Assembly (NCBI GenBank): GCA_902526045.1
Contig: CABZJI010000003.1
Span: 62,001 to 126,000, forward strand
Length of the DNA stretch: 64,000 bases
Direction of reading: 5' to 3'
Origin: an uncultured SAR86 cluster bacterium
GTDB lineage: Bacteria; Pseudomonadota; Gammaproteobacteria; Magnimaribacterales; AG-339-G14
Shown in pieces: positions 36,695 to 46,402 of the stretch (positions are counted from its first letter, which is position 1; each line of letters opens with the position of its first letter). A program made the position numbers and the translations under genes. The notes below the pieces were generated by a model. That model saw nothing but the letters and a program-made list of their open reading frames with translations, made no database searches and had not been told where the DNA came from.

Positions 36695-37288
36695 TCAAAA
36701 GAGTTTACTAATAGCGATTTGAAGAATTTCTTTAGGCTTTTCTTCAGCATCTATGGTAAGAAACCTCTCAGGATAAGCTATAGCTGCATCTAAAAAACTT
36801 TTCCTTAATCTTTTATGGAAATCTAAGTTTTCGAGTTCAAATCTATCTAGCTCATTTCGTGAAGAAGCTCTTTTTAGGCCTATTTCTGGGTCAAGGTCTA
36901 ATAGAATAGTTTTATCAGGTAATAATATTCCTGTTTGGTTGACTAAATAATCAATAACATCTTTGGATATGCCTCTACCGGCGCCCTGATAGGCATAGCT
37001 AGAATCAACATATCGGTCTGTAATTACTATTTTTCCTTGTTCTAAAGATGGCTTTATTACTTTATCTAGATGATCCAACCTATCAGAAAACATTAATAAA
37101 AGTTCTGTAAATGGATTAATTTGTTGCTTTTTATCTAAAAGGATCTGGCGAAGAATTTTTCCTACAGAAGTGCTTCCTGGCTCTTTAGTGATTACATACT
37201 CAATTTTTTCATCTTGCAGGTATTGGCTTAGACCTCTTACTAAAGTTGATTTTCCACATCCTTCTATACCTTCTATGCTGATAAACAT
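36695..37288 (-). CDS. tmk: Thymidylate kinase
   Basis: A 197-residue dTMP kinase: FISIEGIEGCGKSTLVRGL contains the P-loop, TKEPGSTSVGKILRQILLD matches the conserved EPG-x-x-x-G segment, ITDRYVDSSYAYQGAGRG is the DRY/YQG lid-side motif, and LLDLDPEIGLKRASSRNELDRFE the lid. It converts dTMP to dTDP. It lies in the conserved order mltG-tmk-holB, with a 31-base gap to mltG. Confidence 0.95.
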   Translation of the reverse strand: MFISIEGIEGCGKSTLVRGLSQYLQDEKIEYVITKEPGSTSVGKILRQILLDKKQQINPFTELLLMFSDRLDHLDKVIKPSLEQGKIVITDRYVDSSYAYQGAGRGISKDVIDYLVNQTGILLPDKTILLDLDPEIGLKRASSRNELDRFELENLDFHKRLRKSFLDAAIAYPERFLTIDAEEKPKEILQIAISKLF

Positions 37289-37319
37289 TTGATGAAGTTT
37301 ATCAAACTAAAAGATTTTT

Positions 37320-38249
37320 CTATTGATATTTTTTGATGGCTTCTTTGTGCTCGTCGTAGGTTTCAGAGAATTGATGAGAACATTTATCTTTTGCAACAAA
37401 ATAAAGAAAACTGTGTATATCTGGATTTGAAGCCGCATAAATTGCTGATTCGGATGGATTTGATATCGGCATTGGCGGCAGTCCTTTATTTGTATAGGTA
37501 TTAAATGGAGTATCTTTTCTCAAGTGATTTTTTTTTATATCTCCATTGAAATCCTCAATGCCATAAATTACGGAGGAATCAATTTGAAGAGGCATGTTCA
37601 ATCTGAGTCGATTATAGATAACTCCTGCTACTTTTTTATGTTCGTTTGGACATGCTTCTTTTTCTAATAATGATGCAAGGATTAAAAGTTCCTCAGGTTC
37701 TTGTAGAGAGACATAAGGAGTCCTTAAATTCCAATACTTTTCTAATAAGCCATCTTGAGTAAGGATCGCTTCTAAAAAGATATCCTCACTATCTTCCATA
37801 CTTGAATAAAAATAAGTGTTGGGATGAAACCTTCCTTCAAGAGCGTGGATATTTGTTTCATCAAATTTTATTCCATTAATCTTTAAAGATACCGGTACAT
37901 TTGATCTATCTAATATTGAGCTAATGGTGGAACCTTCGGGAATTCTATACTTTCTATAATGTGTTTCTGATGAAATTATTTTTTTTAAAACAGAGAATAA
38001 ATTCTCATGTCTTTTTATCAAATAGTCACCGTAGGTAATTTCTTTATCCAATGATGCGTATCGAATGATTATATTTACAAATGAAGGAACAGTTATATCT
38101 GTATGTTTTAAATTTTCTATGATCTTGAGATAAGAATCACCTCTTTTAACTTCAAATATGAAATCTTTTTTTATATCAGAAGGTTTAAAAAATAAAAGAA
38201 CGCTAAATAGGAAATTAACTAAAAAGACTGTAAGAAAAAGTATTCTCAC
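37320..38249 (-). CDS. mltG: Endolytic murein transglycosylase MltG
   Basis: A 309-residue protein with an N-terminal membrane anchor (LFLTVFLVNFLFSVLLFF) and a LysM-like domain. The catalytic Glu is in ILASLLEKEACPNEHKK, followed by VAGVIYNRLRLNMPLQIDSSVIYGI, TPFNTYTNKGLPPMPISNPS and DIHSFLYFVAKD, all diagnostic of the MltG/YceG family. It cleaves nascent glycan strands in the periplasm. The start codon is one base from the fabF stop; pabC, which sits between fabF and mltG in E. coli, is absent. Confidence 0.95.
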   Translation of the reverse strand: MRILFLTVFLVNFLFSVLLFFKPSDIKKDFIFEVKRGDSYLKIIENLKHTDITVPSFVNIIIRYASLDKEITYGDYLIKRHENLFSVLKKIISSETHYRKYRIPEGSTISSILDRSNVPVSLKINGIKFDETNIHALEGRFHPNTYFYSSMEDSEDIFLEAILTQDGLLEKYWNLRTPYVSLQEPEELLILASLLEKEACPNEHKKVAGVIYNRLRLNMPLQIDSSVIYGIEDFNGDIKKNHLRKDTPFNTYTNKGLPPMPISNPSESAIYAASNPDIHSFLYFVAKDKCSHQFSETYDEHKEAIKKYQ

Positions 38250-39494
38250 CTAGATTTTTGAAAATACCAAGGATGCATTAGTTCCGCCAAAGCCAAATGA
38301 ATTATTTAAAACATATTTAACTTCTTTTTCTTGAGATTCGTTGGCAACGTAATTAAGTTCAGGTGCTTCCTCGTCAAGATTATCAAGATTTATAGTTGGC
38401 GGTAAACGATTATCTCTGAGGCAGAGAATTGAAAAAATAGATTCTATTGCCCCTGCTGCTCCCAAAAGATGTCCCGTCATTGACTTTGTAGATGAGACAG
38501 CTAACTGGTCAAGAGAGCTGGAAAAAATTTCAGCTATCGCATTTGCTTCTATGATGTCTCCTAAAGGTGTGGAAGTTCCATGGGCATTAATATAGTCAAC
38601 CTTTGAGCTATCTAATTGAGCATCCTTAAGTGCGGAGATCATCGCCTGTTTAGCTCCTTTTCCGTCTTCAGCTGGTGCAGTCATATGAAAAGCATCAGAA
38701 CTCATTCCAAATCCAGATACTTCTGCGTAAATATTTGCTGATCTTGCTTTAGCATGCTCGTATTCCTCAAGCACTAGAACCCCTGCTCCATCACCTAAAA
38801 CAAAACCGTCCCTATCTTTATCCCATGGTCTACTGGCTCTTTCAGGATTTTCATTGTTAGTAGATAAGGCTGTTACTGCCGAAAAACCTCCCAAACCTAG
38901 AGGCGTTATAGCCATCTCTGATCCACCAGTTATCATGATGTCGCAATCGCCATGAGAAATGGATCTTGCTGAAAAACCAATGCTATGATTTCCACTAGAG
39001 CAAGCTGTAACAATAGATAAATTTGGGCCATGTAAACCATACTCAATAGAAACTAATCCTGACACCATATTCACAATTGCTCCGGGAACAAAAAATGGAG
39101 AAATTTTTCTGGGACCTCTTTTATCAAGAGTGAGAGCATTTTTTTCGATCGTGTCCAAACCACCAATACCTGAACCAATTGAAACTCCAATTCTGGATGA
39201 ATCAAGGGAATCTAGTTCTAAACCAGAATTTTCAATAGCATGCTTAGAAGCAACCAGGCCATATTGAACAAACTCATCAACTCTTCGCTTAGTTTTTATA
39301 TCAAGATGATTTATTTCATCAAAGTTTTCAACTGGCGCTGCAAACTTTGTAGGATAATCTGATACATCAAATCTTGTAACAGTTCTTGCCCCACTCTTTC
39401 CAGCTAAAATATTTTGCCAAGAAGATTCTAATTCATTTCCTAATGGAGAAATGATACCGATGCCTGTAACAACAACTCTACGAGATGTGGTCAT
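38250..39494 (-). CDS. fabF: Beta-ketoacyl-ACP synthase II
   Basis: A 414-residue KAS II. The Cys nucleophile is in TACSSGNHSIG, and the two His are in NAHGTSTPLGD and KSMTGHLLGAAGA. SFGFGGTNASLVF near the C-terminus completes the thiolase fold. It elongates acyl-ACP using malonyl-ACP in the cytoplasm. No fabB/fabH is seen in the window. The gene follows acpP by 18 bases, as in E. coli. Confidence 0.97.
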   Translation of the reverse strand: MTTSRRVVVTGIGIISPLGNELESSWQNILAGKSGARTVTRFDVSDYPTKFAAPVENFDEINHLDIKTKRRVDEFVQYGLVASKHAIENSGLELDSLDSSRIGVSIGSGIGGLDTIEKNALTLDKRGPRKISPFFVPGAIVNMVSGLVSIEYGLHGPNLSIVTACSSGNHSIGFSARSISHGDCDIMITGGSEMAITPLGLGGFSAVTALSTNNENPERASRPWDKDRDGFVLGDGAGVLVLEEYEHAKARSANIYAEVSGFGMSSDAFHMTAPAEDGKGAKQAMISALKDAQLDSSKVDYINAHGTSTPLGDIIEANAIAEIFSSSLDQLAVSSTKSMTGHLLGAAGAIESIFSILCLRDNRLPPTINLDNLDEEAPELNYVANESQEKEVKYVLNNSFGFGGTNASLVFSKI

Positions 39495-39512
39495 GAGTGA
39501 ATAAAATTGAAA

Positions 39513-39746
39513 TTAAGATGCAGATTCTATGTAACTGATAGCATCTTGAACAGTTGCTATTTTTTCAGCTTCTTCATCAGGAATTTCAATTTCAAATTCC
39601 TCTTCAAAAGCCATTACAAGTTCAACAGTATCGAGTGAGTCCGCTCCCAAATCATCTATGAACGAAGCTGTAGTAGTCACTTCCTCTTCGCTAACGCCTA
39701 ATTGTTCACAAACAATTCTCTGAACTCTTTCTTGTGTGCTGCTCAT
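39513..39746 (-). CDS. acpP: Acyl carrier protein
   Basis: A 77-residue acidic protein, [17 protein letters not shown] at the start and the 4'-phosphopantetheine attachment Ser in [19 protein letters not shown]. The ATG 39746 is preceded by GAGG; the frame is open further upstream only by chance. Carries the growing acyl chain for FabG, FabF and others. Placed between fabG and fabF as in E. coli. Confidence 0.97.
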   Translation of the reverse strand: MSSTQERVQRIVCEQLGVSEEEVTTTASFIDDLGADSLDTVELVMAFEEEFEIEIPDEEAEKIATVQDAISYIESAS

Positions 39747-39822
39747 AAATACCTCATTAAGGTTGAAAAGATTTCGAATTATATACCTAGAAGATAAGTT
39801 TTTTAATTTTTTTTTGCACAAC

Positions 39823-40557
39823 CTACATATAAAGTCCACCATTAATATGTATTGTCTGGCCAGTAATATAGTTTGCCTCATCTGAAGATAAAAAATAAAT
39901 TAAATCAGCAACCTCTTCAGATAAGCCTAATCTGCCAAGAGGTATTTGTTCAGACATAAATTTTAAAGTATCTTCGTCCATGCTTTTGATCATATCTGTC
40001 TTGATGAATCCAGGCGCAACACAATTTACTGTTATATTTCGTGGAGCTAGTTCCCTAGCTAACGATCTTGAAAAAGCCTCCAAACCTGATTTAGCAGCCG
40101 CATAATTAGCCTGTCCTTTGTTTCCAATAGCAGCAGAGGTAGAAGAAATATTAATGATTCTTCCAGATTTATTTTTAACCATTTTTTTAGAAAAAAACTT
40201 CAATAAAGAAAAAACAGAGCTCAGGTGAACCTGTATTACCTCATCCCATTCTGCATTTTTCATTCTCAGAAAAATATTATCTCTTGTCACACCGGCATTA
40301 TTAACGACAATTTCTGGATTGATCTCTTTCTCCTTTAAGGTAACAAATAAATTTTCAATTGATTCTTTATCAGAAAGATCAAGTTGTATGCCAAATCCAC
40401 TTCCAGAAGATTCAGATAAGATTTCGTTTATAACGTTTACGCCATCCTTTGAAGTTGCCGTGCCGATGACAGGAAAACCCTTGGAAGAAAATAATTTAAG
40501 AATACTCTGTCCTATGCCTCTAGAGGCGCCAGACACAAAAACATATTTGGAATTCAA
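39823..40557 (-). CDS. fabG: 3-oxoacyl-ACP reductase
   Basis: A 244-residue short-chain dehydrogenase: [12 protein letters not shown] binds [13 protein letters not shown] is the typical N-terminal NNAG, and the triad is Ser in [13 protein letters not shown] with Tyr and Lys in [11 protein letters not shown]. The C-terminal [15 protein letters not shown] is the FabG end. It reduces beta-ketoacyl-ACP. It follows rpmF directly (7 bases), so plsX, fabH and fabD, which lie between them in E. coli, are missing from this location. Confidence 0.95.
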   Translation of the reverse strand: MNSKYVFVSGASRGIGQSILKLFSSKGFPVIGTATSKDGVNVINEILSESSGSGFGIQLDLSDKESIENLFVTLKEKEINPEIVVNNAGVTRDNIFLRMKNAEWDEVIQVHLSSVFSLLKFFSKKMVKNKSGRIINISSTSAAIGNKGQANYAAAKSGLEAFSRSLARELAPRNITVNCVAPGFIKTDMIKSMDEDTLKFMSEQIPLGRLGLSEEVADLIYFLSSDEANYITGQTIHINGGLYM

Positions 40558-40564
40558 AACTTAA

Positions 40565-40774
40565 TTATTCTGGAGTGTTTTGTTCTTCAGATTCTTCTTT
40601 AATTTTTACTTCCATAATTTTCTTACCTTTATAAAAACCTTCCGAAGTCATGATATGGCGCTGATGACGTTCTCCAGAAACCTGATCAGTTGATAGGGTT
40701 GTATTTTTCAAAGCATTATGAGACCTACGTGCGCCTCTTCTTGCTCTTGATACTTTGCTTTTTTGTACTGCCAT
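40565..40774 (-). CDS. rpmF: Ribosomal protein L32
   Basis: A 69-residue basic protein beginning MAVQKSKVSRARRGARRSHNA, the L32 signature. The C-terminus is extended and acidic (VKIKEESEEQNTPE). It lacks the Cys pairs that zinc-binding L32 proteins have. Lies between rluC and fabG, close to where it lies in E. coli (rluC-yceF-yceD-rpmF). Confidence 0.95.
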   Translation of the reverse strand: MAVQKSKVSRARRGARRSHNALKNTTLSTDQVSGERHQRHIMTSEGFYKGKKIMEVKIKEESEEQNTPE

Positions 40775-40813
40775 AAAACTAAAAGGCGATTCTAGATGAT
40801 ATTTTGGATTCCT

Positions 40814-41728
40814 TCAAACTTCAAAAGCTTCAAAAAAAGAATTAGGAACTTTGCTAATTATTTTTAAATCCTTGTTTATTATTTCTAAGCTAGAACAGTG
40901 CAAATACATTCTTTTTTCCATTTCTTTATTCAAGGCTATTGAAGAGTACTTTAAATCTCCAACTATTGGAAAGCCGCTAGCACTGGTATGTACTCTGATT
41001 TGATGAGTTCTCCCTGTCTCTAACCTGCATTCTAAAAGTGAATGGTAATCATTAAATTTAATCAATCTGAAGTTTGTCTCAGAATATTTGCCATCTTCAG
41101 AAACTGTTACCTTCTGTAAATTCTGCCTCTTATCAATTTTCAGAGGAAGTTTTACATCATTTAGTTCCTTGGACCAAGAACCATGCACTAAGCAATGATA
41201 TTTTTTGATTATTTGATTTGATCTTATAAACGAGTTATACGAACGAGTGCTTTGTTTATTTTTTGCAAGTATTATGCAACCTGAAGTTGCTTTATCTAAT
41301 CTATGAATCAATTGAGCTTCTCTATAATCTTTGCCAAAGTTTCTAACAATTTCTATTAACCCAATGCTCACTCTTGAGCCTCCATGAACTGCCAAGTTAT
41401 GCTTTTTATCAATTGCTAATATTTCATCATCTTCATAAATGATCCGATCTTGAGTTTCCTCTATAAGGCCTTTTTCTAGAGAATTTTGATTTGATTTCTC
41501 CTTATTAAAGAATAAAGGCGGTATTCTGATTTTATCCCCTGTTGAGAGTTTAAAATGAGGCTTTACCCTTGAACCGTTTATTCTTACCTCTCCTTTTCTT
41601 ATGATTGAATAAATCTTTGATTTTGGTAAATTTTTAAACTTTCCTATTAGGAAATTATCTACCCTTTGTTTGGAAGAATTAATTCCAATTTTTTCAATGG
41701 AAACTCCTGTATAACTGCCTTCTGTCAA
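40814..41728 (-). CDS. rluC: 23S rRNA pseudouridine synthase RluC
   Basis: A 304-residue protein: an S4 RNA-binding domain at about 20-85 (KSKIYSIIRKGEVRINGSRVKP) and a pseudouridine synthase domain with catalytic Asp in QLIHRLDKATSGCIILAK and LETGRTHQIRVH. RluC isomerises U955, U2504 and U2580 in E. coli 23S rRNA. Divergent from rne, as in enterobacteria. The start is a TTG at 41728, with only a weak ribosome site; an in-frame ATT lies 5 bases after AGGAG and would shorten the protein by about 10 residues. Confidence 0.92.
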   Translation of the reverse strand: MTEGSYTGVSIEKIGINSSKQRVDNFLIGKFKNLPKSKIYSIIRKGEVRINGSRVKPHFKLSTGDKIRIPPLFFNKEKSNQNSLEKGLIEETQDRIIYEDDEILAIDKKHNLAVHGGSRVSIGLIEIVRNFGKDYREAQLIHRLDKATSGCIILAKNKQSTRSYNSFIRSNQIIKKYHCLVHGSWSKELNDVKLPLKIDKRQNLQKVTVSEDGKYSETNFRLIKFNDYHSLLECRLETGRTHQIRVHTSASGFPIVGDLKYSSIALNKEMEKRMYLHCSSLEIINKDLKIISKVPNSFFEAFEV

Positions 41729-41784
41729 TTTCTTTAGTGGAATTATTTTAAAATATACTATTAATATGTTAGTTTAGCTTCTTT

Positions 41785-41967
41785 TTTAGGAGATAAAGCA
41801 TAGCAATTTCATTCTTTATCGATTAACAATCTCCTAAATTAATGATTTAAGAAAGATAAAGAACATTTTATGCTTGCTAAATAATAGAGTTTTATAAGAA
41901 CAATAAAATTTTCAGGTTAAAAAGCGTAAATCCTGAAGATATTACATGTCTAAGTCATTACTGACTT
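41785..41967 (+). promoter_or_regulatory. Structured 5' leader upstream of RNase E gene
   Basis: In the 274 bases between rluC and rne there are three inverted repeats in plus orientation: TTTAGGAGAT / ATCTCCTAAA (41785-41794 with 41829-41838, enclosing GATAAAG / CTTTATC), TTCAGG / CCTGAA (41911-41916 with 41932-41937), and AAGTCA / TGACTT around TTAC (41952-41967). RNase E of E. coli represses its own mRNA through hairpins in a long leader, so a similar role is plausible. The rest of the 274-base gap holds nothing I recognise. Confidence 0.55.
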
Positions 41968-42002
41968 TAAATTACTTATAAAACATTTTTTTCGAGGTAA
42001 AT

Positions 42003-44060
42003 ATGAAAAGAATGTTAATCAATGCTACTCAACCTGAAGAGCTCCGCGTTGCAATGACGAGAGGTGAGTCCCTTTATGACCTGGATATTGAAAATATCAA
42101 TGAAATTAGAAGAAAAGGTAATATCTATAAAGGAATAGTAACAAGAGTAGAACCTAGCTTAGGAGCTGCATTCATAAATTATGGTGCAGATAGACACGGC
42201 TTTCTGCCTTTCAAGGAAGTTGCGCCACAATTTTATCCAAAAAATAAAAAAGGAAGACTTTCAATTACAGATTGTCTTTCAAAAAATCAAGAAATAATTG
42301 TTCAGGTTGAAAAAGAAGAACGAGGCAACAAAGGTGCAGCGCTGACCACTTTTGTGAGCTTAGCTGGAAGGTTTTTAGTTTTAATGCCCAATAATCCAAA
42401 AGCTCAAGGTATCTCTAGACGATTAAATCCATCAGAAAGAGATACCCTGAAACAGAAAGTTTCCGCTCTAAATATACCTGAAGAGATGGGAATAATTGTA
42501 AGAACTGCCGGTGAAGGAAAAGAATTAACTGAACTAGAGTGGGATTTAGATTATTTATTGAAAGTCTGGGATGCAATTTTAGAAGCAAACCTTCAAAAAA
42601 ATGGTCCATTTTTAATTTACAAGGAAAGTGATGTCATCATTAGATCTTTAAGAGATTATGTTAGAGAAGACGTTGATGAAGTTTGGATAGATACACAGGA
42701 AGCTTTTGACCAAGCAATAGAATTTGTAGAAAGAGTCATGCCTGAACAATCAAACATAATAAAAAGATATGAAAATAGCCTGCCACTTTTTACTAGATAT
42801 CAAATTGAATCTCAAATTGAAACTGCTTATCAAAGAGAAGTGAAACTTGAATCAGGTGGATCCATAGTAATTGATGATGCTGAGGCCTTAGTAGCAATAG
42901 ATATAAATTCATCGAAAGCTACTTCTGGCAAAGATATTGAAGAAACTGCAACACATACTAATCTTGAGGCTGCAAAAGAAATATCAAGACAATTGAGGCT
43001 TAGAGATATTGGTGGCTTAGTAGTCATTGATTTCATTGACATGATGAATTTAGAAAATAAAAGAAAAGTCGAAGATGAAATGAGAAATTCTCTTTCAGCC
43101 GATCGAGCCCGAGTACAAATTGGCAGAATTTCAAGATTTGGTCTTTTGGAACTTTCTAGACAAAGGCTTAGATCTTCATTAAAAGAAAGATGGACTCAAG
43201 ATATTAATACTCTCTCTACGGCCGTGTTAAGACTTATCGAAGAAGAAAGTAGTAAAGAAAATACAAGTGAAGTAAGAGCAATAGTATCTCCATCAATGTC
43301 TGCACTTTTATTAAACGAAAGAAGAATAAGGCTTAATGATATTGAAGCAAGAGCTAATTTAAAAGTCACTGTGATTGCCGATCCTATTCGTCCAGATACT
43401 AGATTTGAAGTTGTGAGATTAAAAGATGGGGAAATAGTTGAGGAGGAAACAAGTTCTCACCTTCAAGAAAAATTGGAGAAAGACTCAAAAAGCTCAACCA
43501 TTTCTAGAAAAGAAGAAAAAGCTGCAGTAAGTCTAATGCCATCATCCAGACCTAAAACCGGACTAGTATCTAAATTGATGAACCTTTTTAAAAGCAACAA
43601 ATCGAAAGGAACAAAAAAACCAAAAAATATAAGAAAAAGAAATCCTAGAAAATCTCAAAACAAAAAGCAACCTCCAAAGTATGATGCTAAAAGGAATTCT
43701 AATCAAAAGAAGAGATCGCCTAACCAAAAAAAAGATCTGGATAGATCTAAGACATCAACTGCAAAAAAAAATCCGAATGAAAAACCTAAGAAGAAAATCT
43801 CTAAACCAAAAAGAGATAACTCTACTATCACAAAAAAAGGCTCTGAAGGAAAACTTCAAACCGAAAAACAGGTTAATAAATTTAAAGAAACTAAAAAGGA
43901 AACTAATTCTCAAGTTGGGAATAAAGCTGTTAAACCTGTAAAATTGTCTAGACCTAAAAAAGCTACTGAATCTGTCAAGGTTGAAAAGGAGGAAGCAGTT
44001 ATAAAACAGACCCAACATGCCGGAGATGTTAGAGCATCGAACGATCCAAGAAATAAATAA
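42003..44060 (+). CDS. rne: Ribonuclease E
   Basis: A 685-residue RNase E/G-type endoribonuclease. Landmarks in order: [17 protein letters not shown], the S1 domain ([34 protein letters not shown]), the 5'-sensor region, and the DNase-I-like domain with the metal-binding Asp residues in [15 protein letters not shown] and [11 protein letters not shown]. The Zn-link (CPRCxGxG after [16 protein letters not shown] in E. coli) is replaced by [12 protein letters not shown] without any Cys; the whole protein has a single Cys, elsewhere. The last 180 residues are Lys/Asn/Ser-rich and disordered, an RNA- or partner-binding tail. GAGG precedes the start. Confidence 0.95.
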   Translation: MKRMLINATQPEELRVAMTRGESLYDLDIENINEIRRKGNIYKGIVTRVEPSLGAAFINYGADRHGFLPFKEVAPQFYPKNKKGRLSITDCLSKNQEIIVQVEKEERGNKGAALTTFVSLAGRFLVLMPNNPKAQGISRRLNPSERDTLKQKVSALNIPEEMGIIVRTAGEGKELTELEWDLDYLLKVWDAILEANLQKNGPFLIYKESDVIIRSLRDYVREDVDEVWIDTQEAFDQAIEFVERVMPEQSNIIKRYENSLPLFTRYQIESQIETAYQREVKLESGGSIVIDDAEALVAIDINSSKATSGKDIEETATHTNLEAAKEISRQLRLRDIGGLVVIDFIDMMNLENKRKVEDEMRNSLSADRARVQIGRISRFGLLELSRQRLRSSLKERWTQDINTLSTAVLRLIEEESSKENTSEVRAIVSPSMSALLLNERRIRLNDIEARANLKVTVIADPIRPDTRFEVVRLKDGEIVEEETSSHLQEKLEKDSKSSTISRKEEKAAVSLMPSSRPKTGLVSKLMNLFKSNKSKGTKKPKNIRKRNPRKSQNKKQPPKYDAKRNSNQKKRSPNQKKDLDRSKTSTAKKNPNEKPKKKISKPKRDNSTITKKGSEGKLQTEKQVNKFKETKKETNSQVGNKAVKPVKLSRPKKATESVKVEKEEAVIKQTQHAGDVRASNDPRNK

Positions 44061-44061
44061 T

Positions 44062-44883
44062 TTATTTTAGGTTATTAAGGAAGTGTTGAATTAAGTCTCC
44101 AGATATTGACATGCCTGGTGGAGGAGTCCTAGGTAAATTATCAATTTCAAACCATTGAGCATCATCTATTTCATCATTATCTGGAGTTATTTCTCCGGAT
44201 TCATATTCGGCAAAATATCCAAGCATTAATTGACCCGGAAAGGGCCATGACTGACTTTGGAAATATTTAATATTTTTGACCTCAATTCCAACTTCCTCTT
44301 TGACTTCTCTTTTTAGACAAGCCTCGGCGCTCTCTCCAGCTTCAACAAAACCTGCTATTGTGCTGTAAAGATTCACTGGAAAGTTTTTATTGTGAGCTAA
44401 CAAAATACTTTTATCTTTGTGAATCAAAGTGATAATGCATGGTGAAATTTTTGGGTAAACCAACGGAGCATGGCAATTATGACACTTCATTGCTCGTTCT
44501 TTTTCATCATGCTTTAATTCTGATCCACAGAAACCACAGAACTGATTTGAGTCTGCCCAATTAACTATTTGAAATGCTCTAGAGATAGCTTCAAACAGTT
44601 GCATATTCATCACAGGAAATAATGTTCTTAAATCCGTAAAAGTAGTATCTGGAATCATTGTTTGTTCATTTGAAACAGAGACTGCGTAAAGAGGTACATC
44701 ATTTAAATAGCCAATAAAATGTCTAGATTTTTCTTCTAAGCCTGACCATTTCATTTCATCCTCAGATGCTGGGCGGACTGTAGATTCCTTTAAAAAATGC
44801 AATATCTTTGAATTATATACAGGAATGTACTTTGACTCTTTGGATGATTCATCTATAAAATTAGCCGGCGTAAAAATATTCAT
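44062..44883 (-). CDS. nudC: NADH/RNA-cap pyrophosphatase NudC (Nudix)
   Basis: A 273-residue Nudix hydrolase. A zinc ribbon with four cysteines (FCGFCGSEL, KCHNCHAPL) precedes PKISPCIITLI, the Nudix box GFVEAGESAEACLKRE followed by VKEEVGI, and SQSWPFPGQLMLGY, the NudC-specific substrate motif. The enzyme hydrolyses NAD(H) and can decap NAD-RNA. It is convergent with rne with only one base between the stops. Confidence 0.93.
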   Translation of the reverse strand: MNIFTPANFIDESSKESKYIPVYNSKILHFLKESTVRPASEDEMKWSGLEEKSRHFIGYLNDVPLYAVSVSNEQTMIPDTTFTDLRTLFPVMNMQLFEAISRAFQIVNWADSNQFCGFCGSELKHDEKERAMKCHNCHAPLVYPKISPCIITLIHKDKSILLAHNKNFPVNLYSTIAGFVEAGESAEACLKREVKEEVGIEVKNIKYFQSQSWPFPGQLMLGYFAEYESGEITPDNDEIDDAQWFEIDNLPRTPPPGMSISGDLIQHFLNNLK

Positions 44884-44893
44884 ATAAAAAACT

Positions 44894-46402
44894 ATGTCCT
44901 CAGCAATTTTTAAGAACTTTCTTGGTCACGCTCCTGATTGGTATAAGCAGACCATTCTAGCCTTTTTAGTATTAAATCCAATTCTTTACTTTATTTGTGT
45001 TGCAACTTCTTTACCTGCTGGGACGATTCTAGGCTGGGTTATTCTTGCTGAATTTATTTTTACACTTGCAATGACTTTTAAATGTCACCCTCTTCCTCCT
45101 GGAGGATTAATAGCCCTTCAAGCAGTAATCTTGGGTCTCACTACTCCTGGTCAAGTTTATTACGAAATTTCTTTGAATCTCAAAGTGATTCTATTGTTAA
45201 TGTTCATGGTAGCAGGGATATTTTTTATGAAGGACTTGCTTCTATTTATTTTTACTAAACTATTGTTGAAAGTTAAAAATAAGACAACTGTGTCCATACT
45301 TTTTGTTTTTTCTGCAGCTTTTTTATCAGCATTTCTAGATGCACTTACCGTCACAGCAGTTTTGATATCAGTCGCTGTCGGTTTTTATACTGTTTATCAT
45401 CAAGCGGCCTCAGGAAAAGACTTTTTAGATGAACATTATTTAAATGATGATTCTGATTTGGATGAAAGTGAAGCAGTAAATTTAGAAAAATTTAAATTCT
45501 TTCTTTGTAATCTTCTTATGCATGGTGCTGTTGGTACTGCTCTTGGTGGTGTTTGCACTATTGTTGGAGAGCCACAAAATCTTCTTATTGCATCCATAGC
45601 AGAATGGGACTTTATAGAATTCTTTATAAGAATGGCTCCAATTTCAATACCAGTCTTAATCGCAGGTTTATTCACTACATTGTTTCTTGAAAGATTCAAG
45701 GTTTTTGGATATGGAGCTCATCTTCCAGAGAGAGTTAGAGACATCCTTCAAGCATTTGACGATAATCAAACTGCCAATCTAACTGATCAAGTCAGAGCTA
45801 AACTTTTTATTCAATTAATTGTTGGATTAATCCTCATGTTTTCACTGGCATTTAGCATTGCAGCTGTTGGCTTGATAGGTTTAATGATAATTATACTTTT
45901 GACCTCTTTTACGGGAATCATTGAAGAAAAAGAATTAGGAAAAGCCTTCGAAGAAGCTCTTCCTTTTACAGCTCTGCTGGTTGTTTTTTTTGCTGTGGTA
46001 GCAGTCATACATGATCAATATTTATTCAAACCTGTTATCGACTATGTATTTCTTCAGGCTATAGAATTACAAGCTCCTTTGTTCTTTATAGCTAATGGAA
46101 TTTTGTCAATGATAAGTGATAACGTGTTTGTCGCAACCATTTATATAAATGAAATAAAGGCCGCATTAGATTCTGGAGAAATTACCAGAGATCAATTTGA
46201 TGCATTAGCTGTAGCGATAAATACCGGTACTAACTTACCTAGTGTTGCTACTCCAAATGGTCAGGCTGCTTTTCTCTTCCTGCTCACATCATCAGTTGCA
46301 CCATTGATTGGTTTGTCCTATCTAAGAATGGTTAAACTTGCTCTTCCCTACACAATTGTATTGAGCTCTGTTGGATTAACTGCAATTTTTTACTATTTTT
46401 AA
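44894..46402 (+). CDS. nhaB: Na+/H+ antiporter NhaB
   Basis: A 502-residue membrane protein with about twelve hydrophobic segments. The start [19 protein letters not shown] and the internal [34 protein letters not shown] and [16 protein letters not shown] match NhaB. It exchanges Na+ for H+ and is a natural member of a marine genome. It starts 10 bases after the nudC start, divergent, and its TAA overlaps the ATG of dusA. Confidence 0.95.
   Translation: MSSAIFKNFLGHAPDWYKQTILAFLVLNPILYFICVATSLPAGTILGWVILAEFIFTLAMTFKCHPLPPGGLIALQAVILGLTTPGQVYYEISLNLKVILLLMFMVAGIFFMKDLLLFIFTKLLLKVKNKTTVSILFVFSAAFLSAFLDALTVTAVLISVAVGFYTVYHQAASGKDFLDEHYLNDDSDLDESEAVNLEKFKFFLCNLLMHGAVGTALGGVCTIVGEPQNLLIASIAEWDFIEFFIRMAPISIPVLIAGLFTTLFLERFKVFGYGAHLPERVRDILQAFDDNQTANLTDQVRAKLFIQLIVGLILMFSLAFSIAAVGLIGLMIIILLTSFTGIIEEKELGKAFEEALPFTALLVVFFAVVAVIHDQYLFKPVIDYVFLQAIELQAPLFFIANGILSMISDNVFVATIYINEIKAALDSGEITRDQFDALAVAINTGTNLPSVATPNGQAAFLFLLTSSVAPLIGLSYLRMVKLALPYTIVLSSVGLTAIFYYF

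Noticed and set aside
43681-44018. Additional open frames on both strands within the end of rne
   Set aside because: They are composition shadows of the Lys-rich tail of RNase E.
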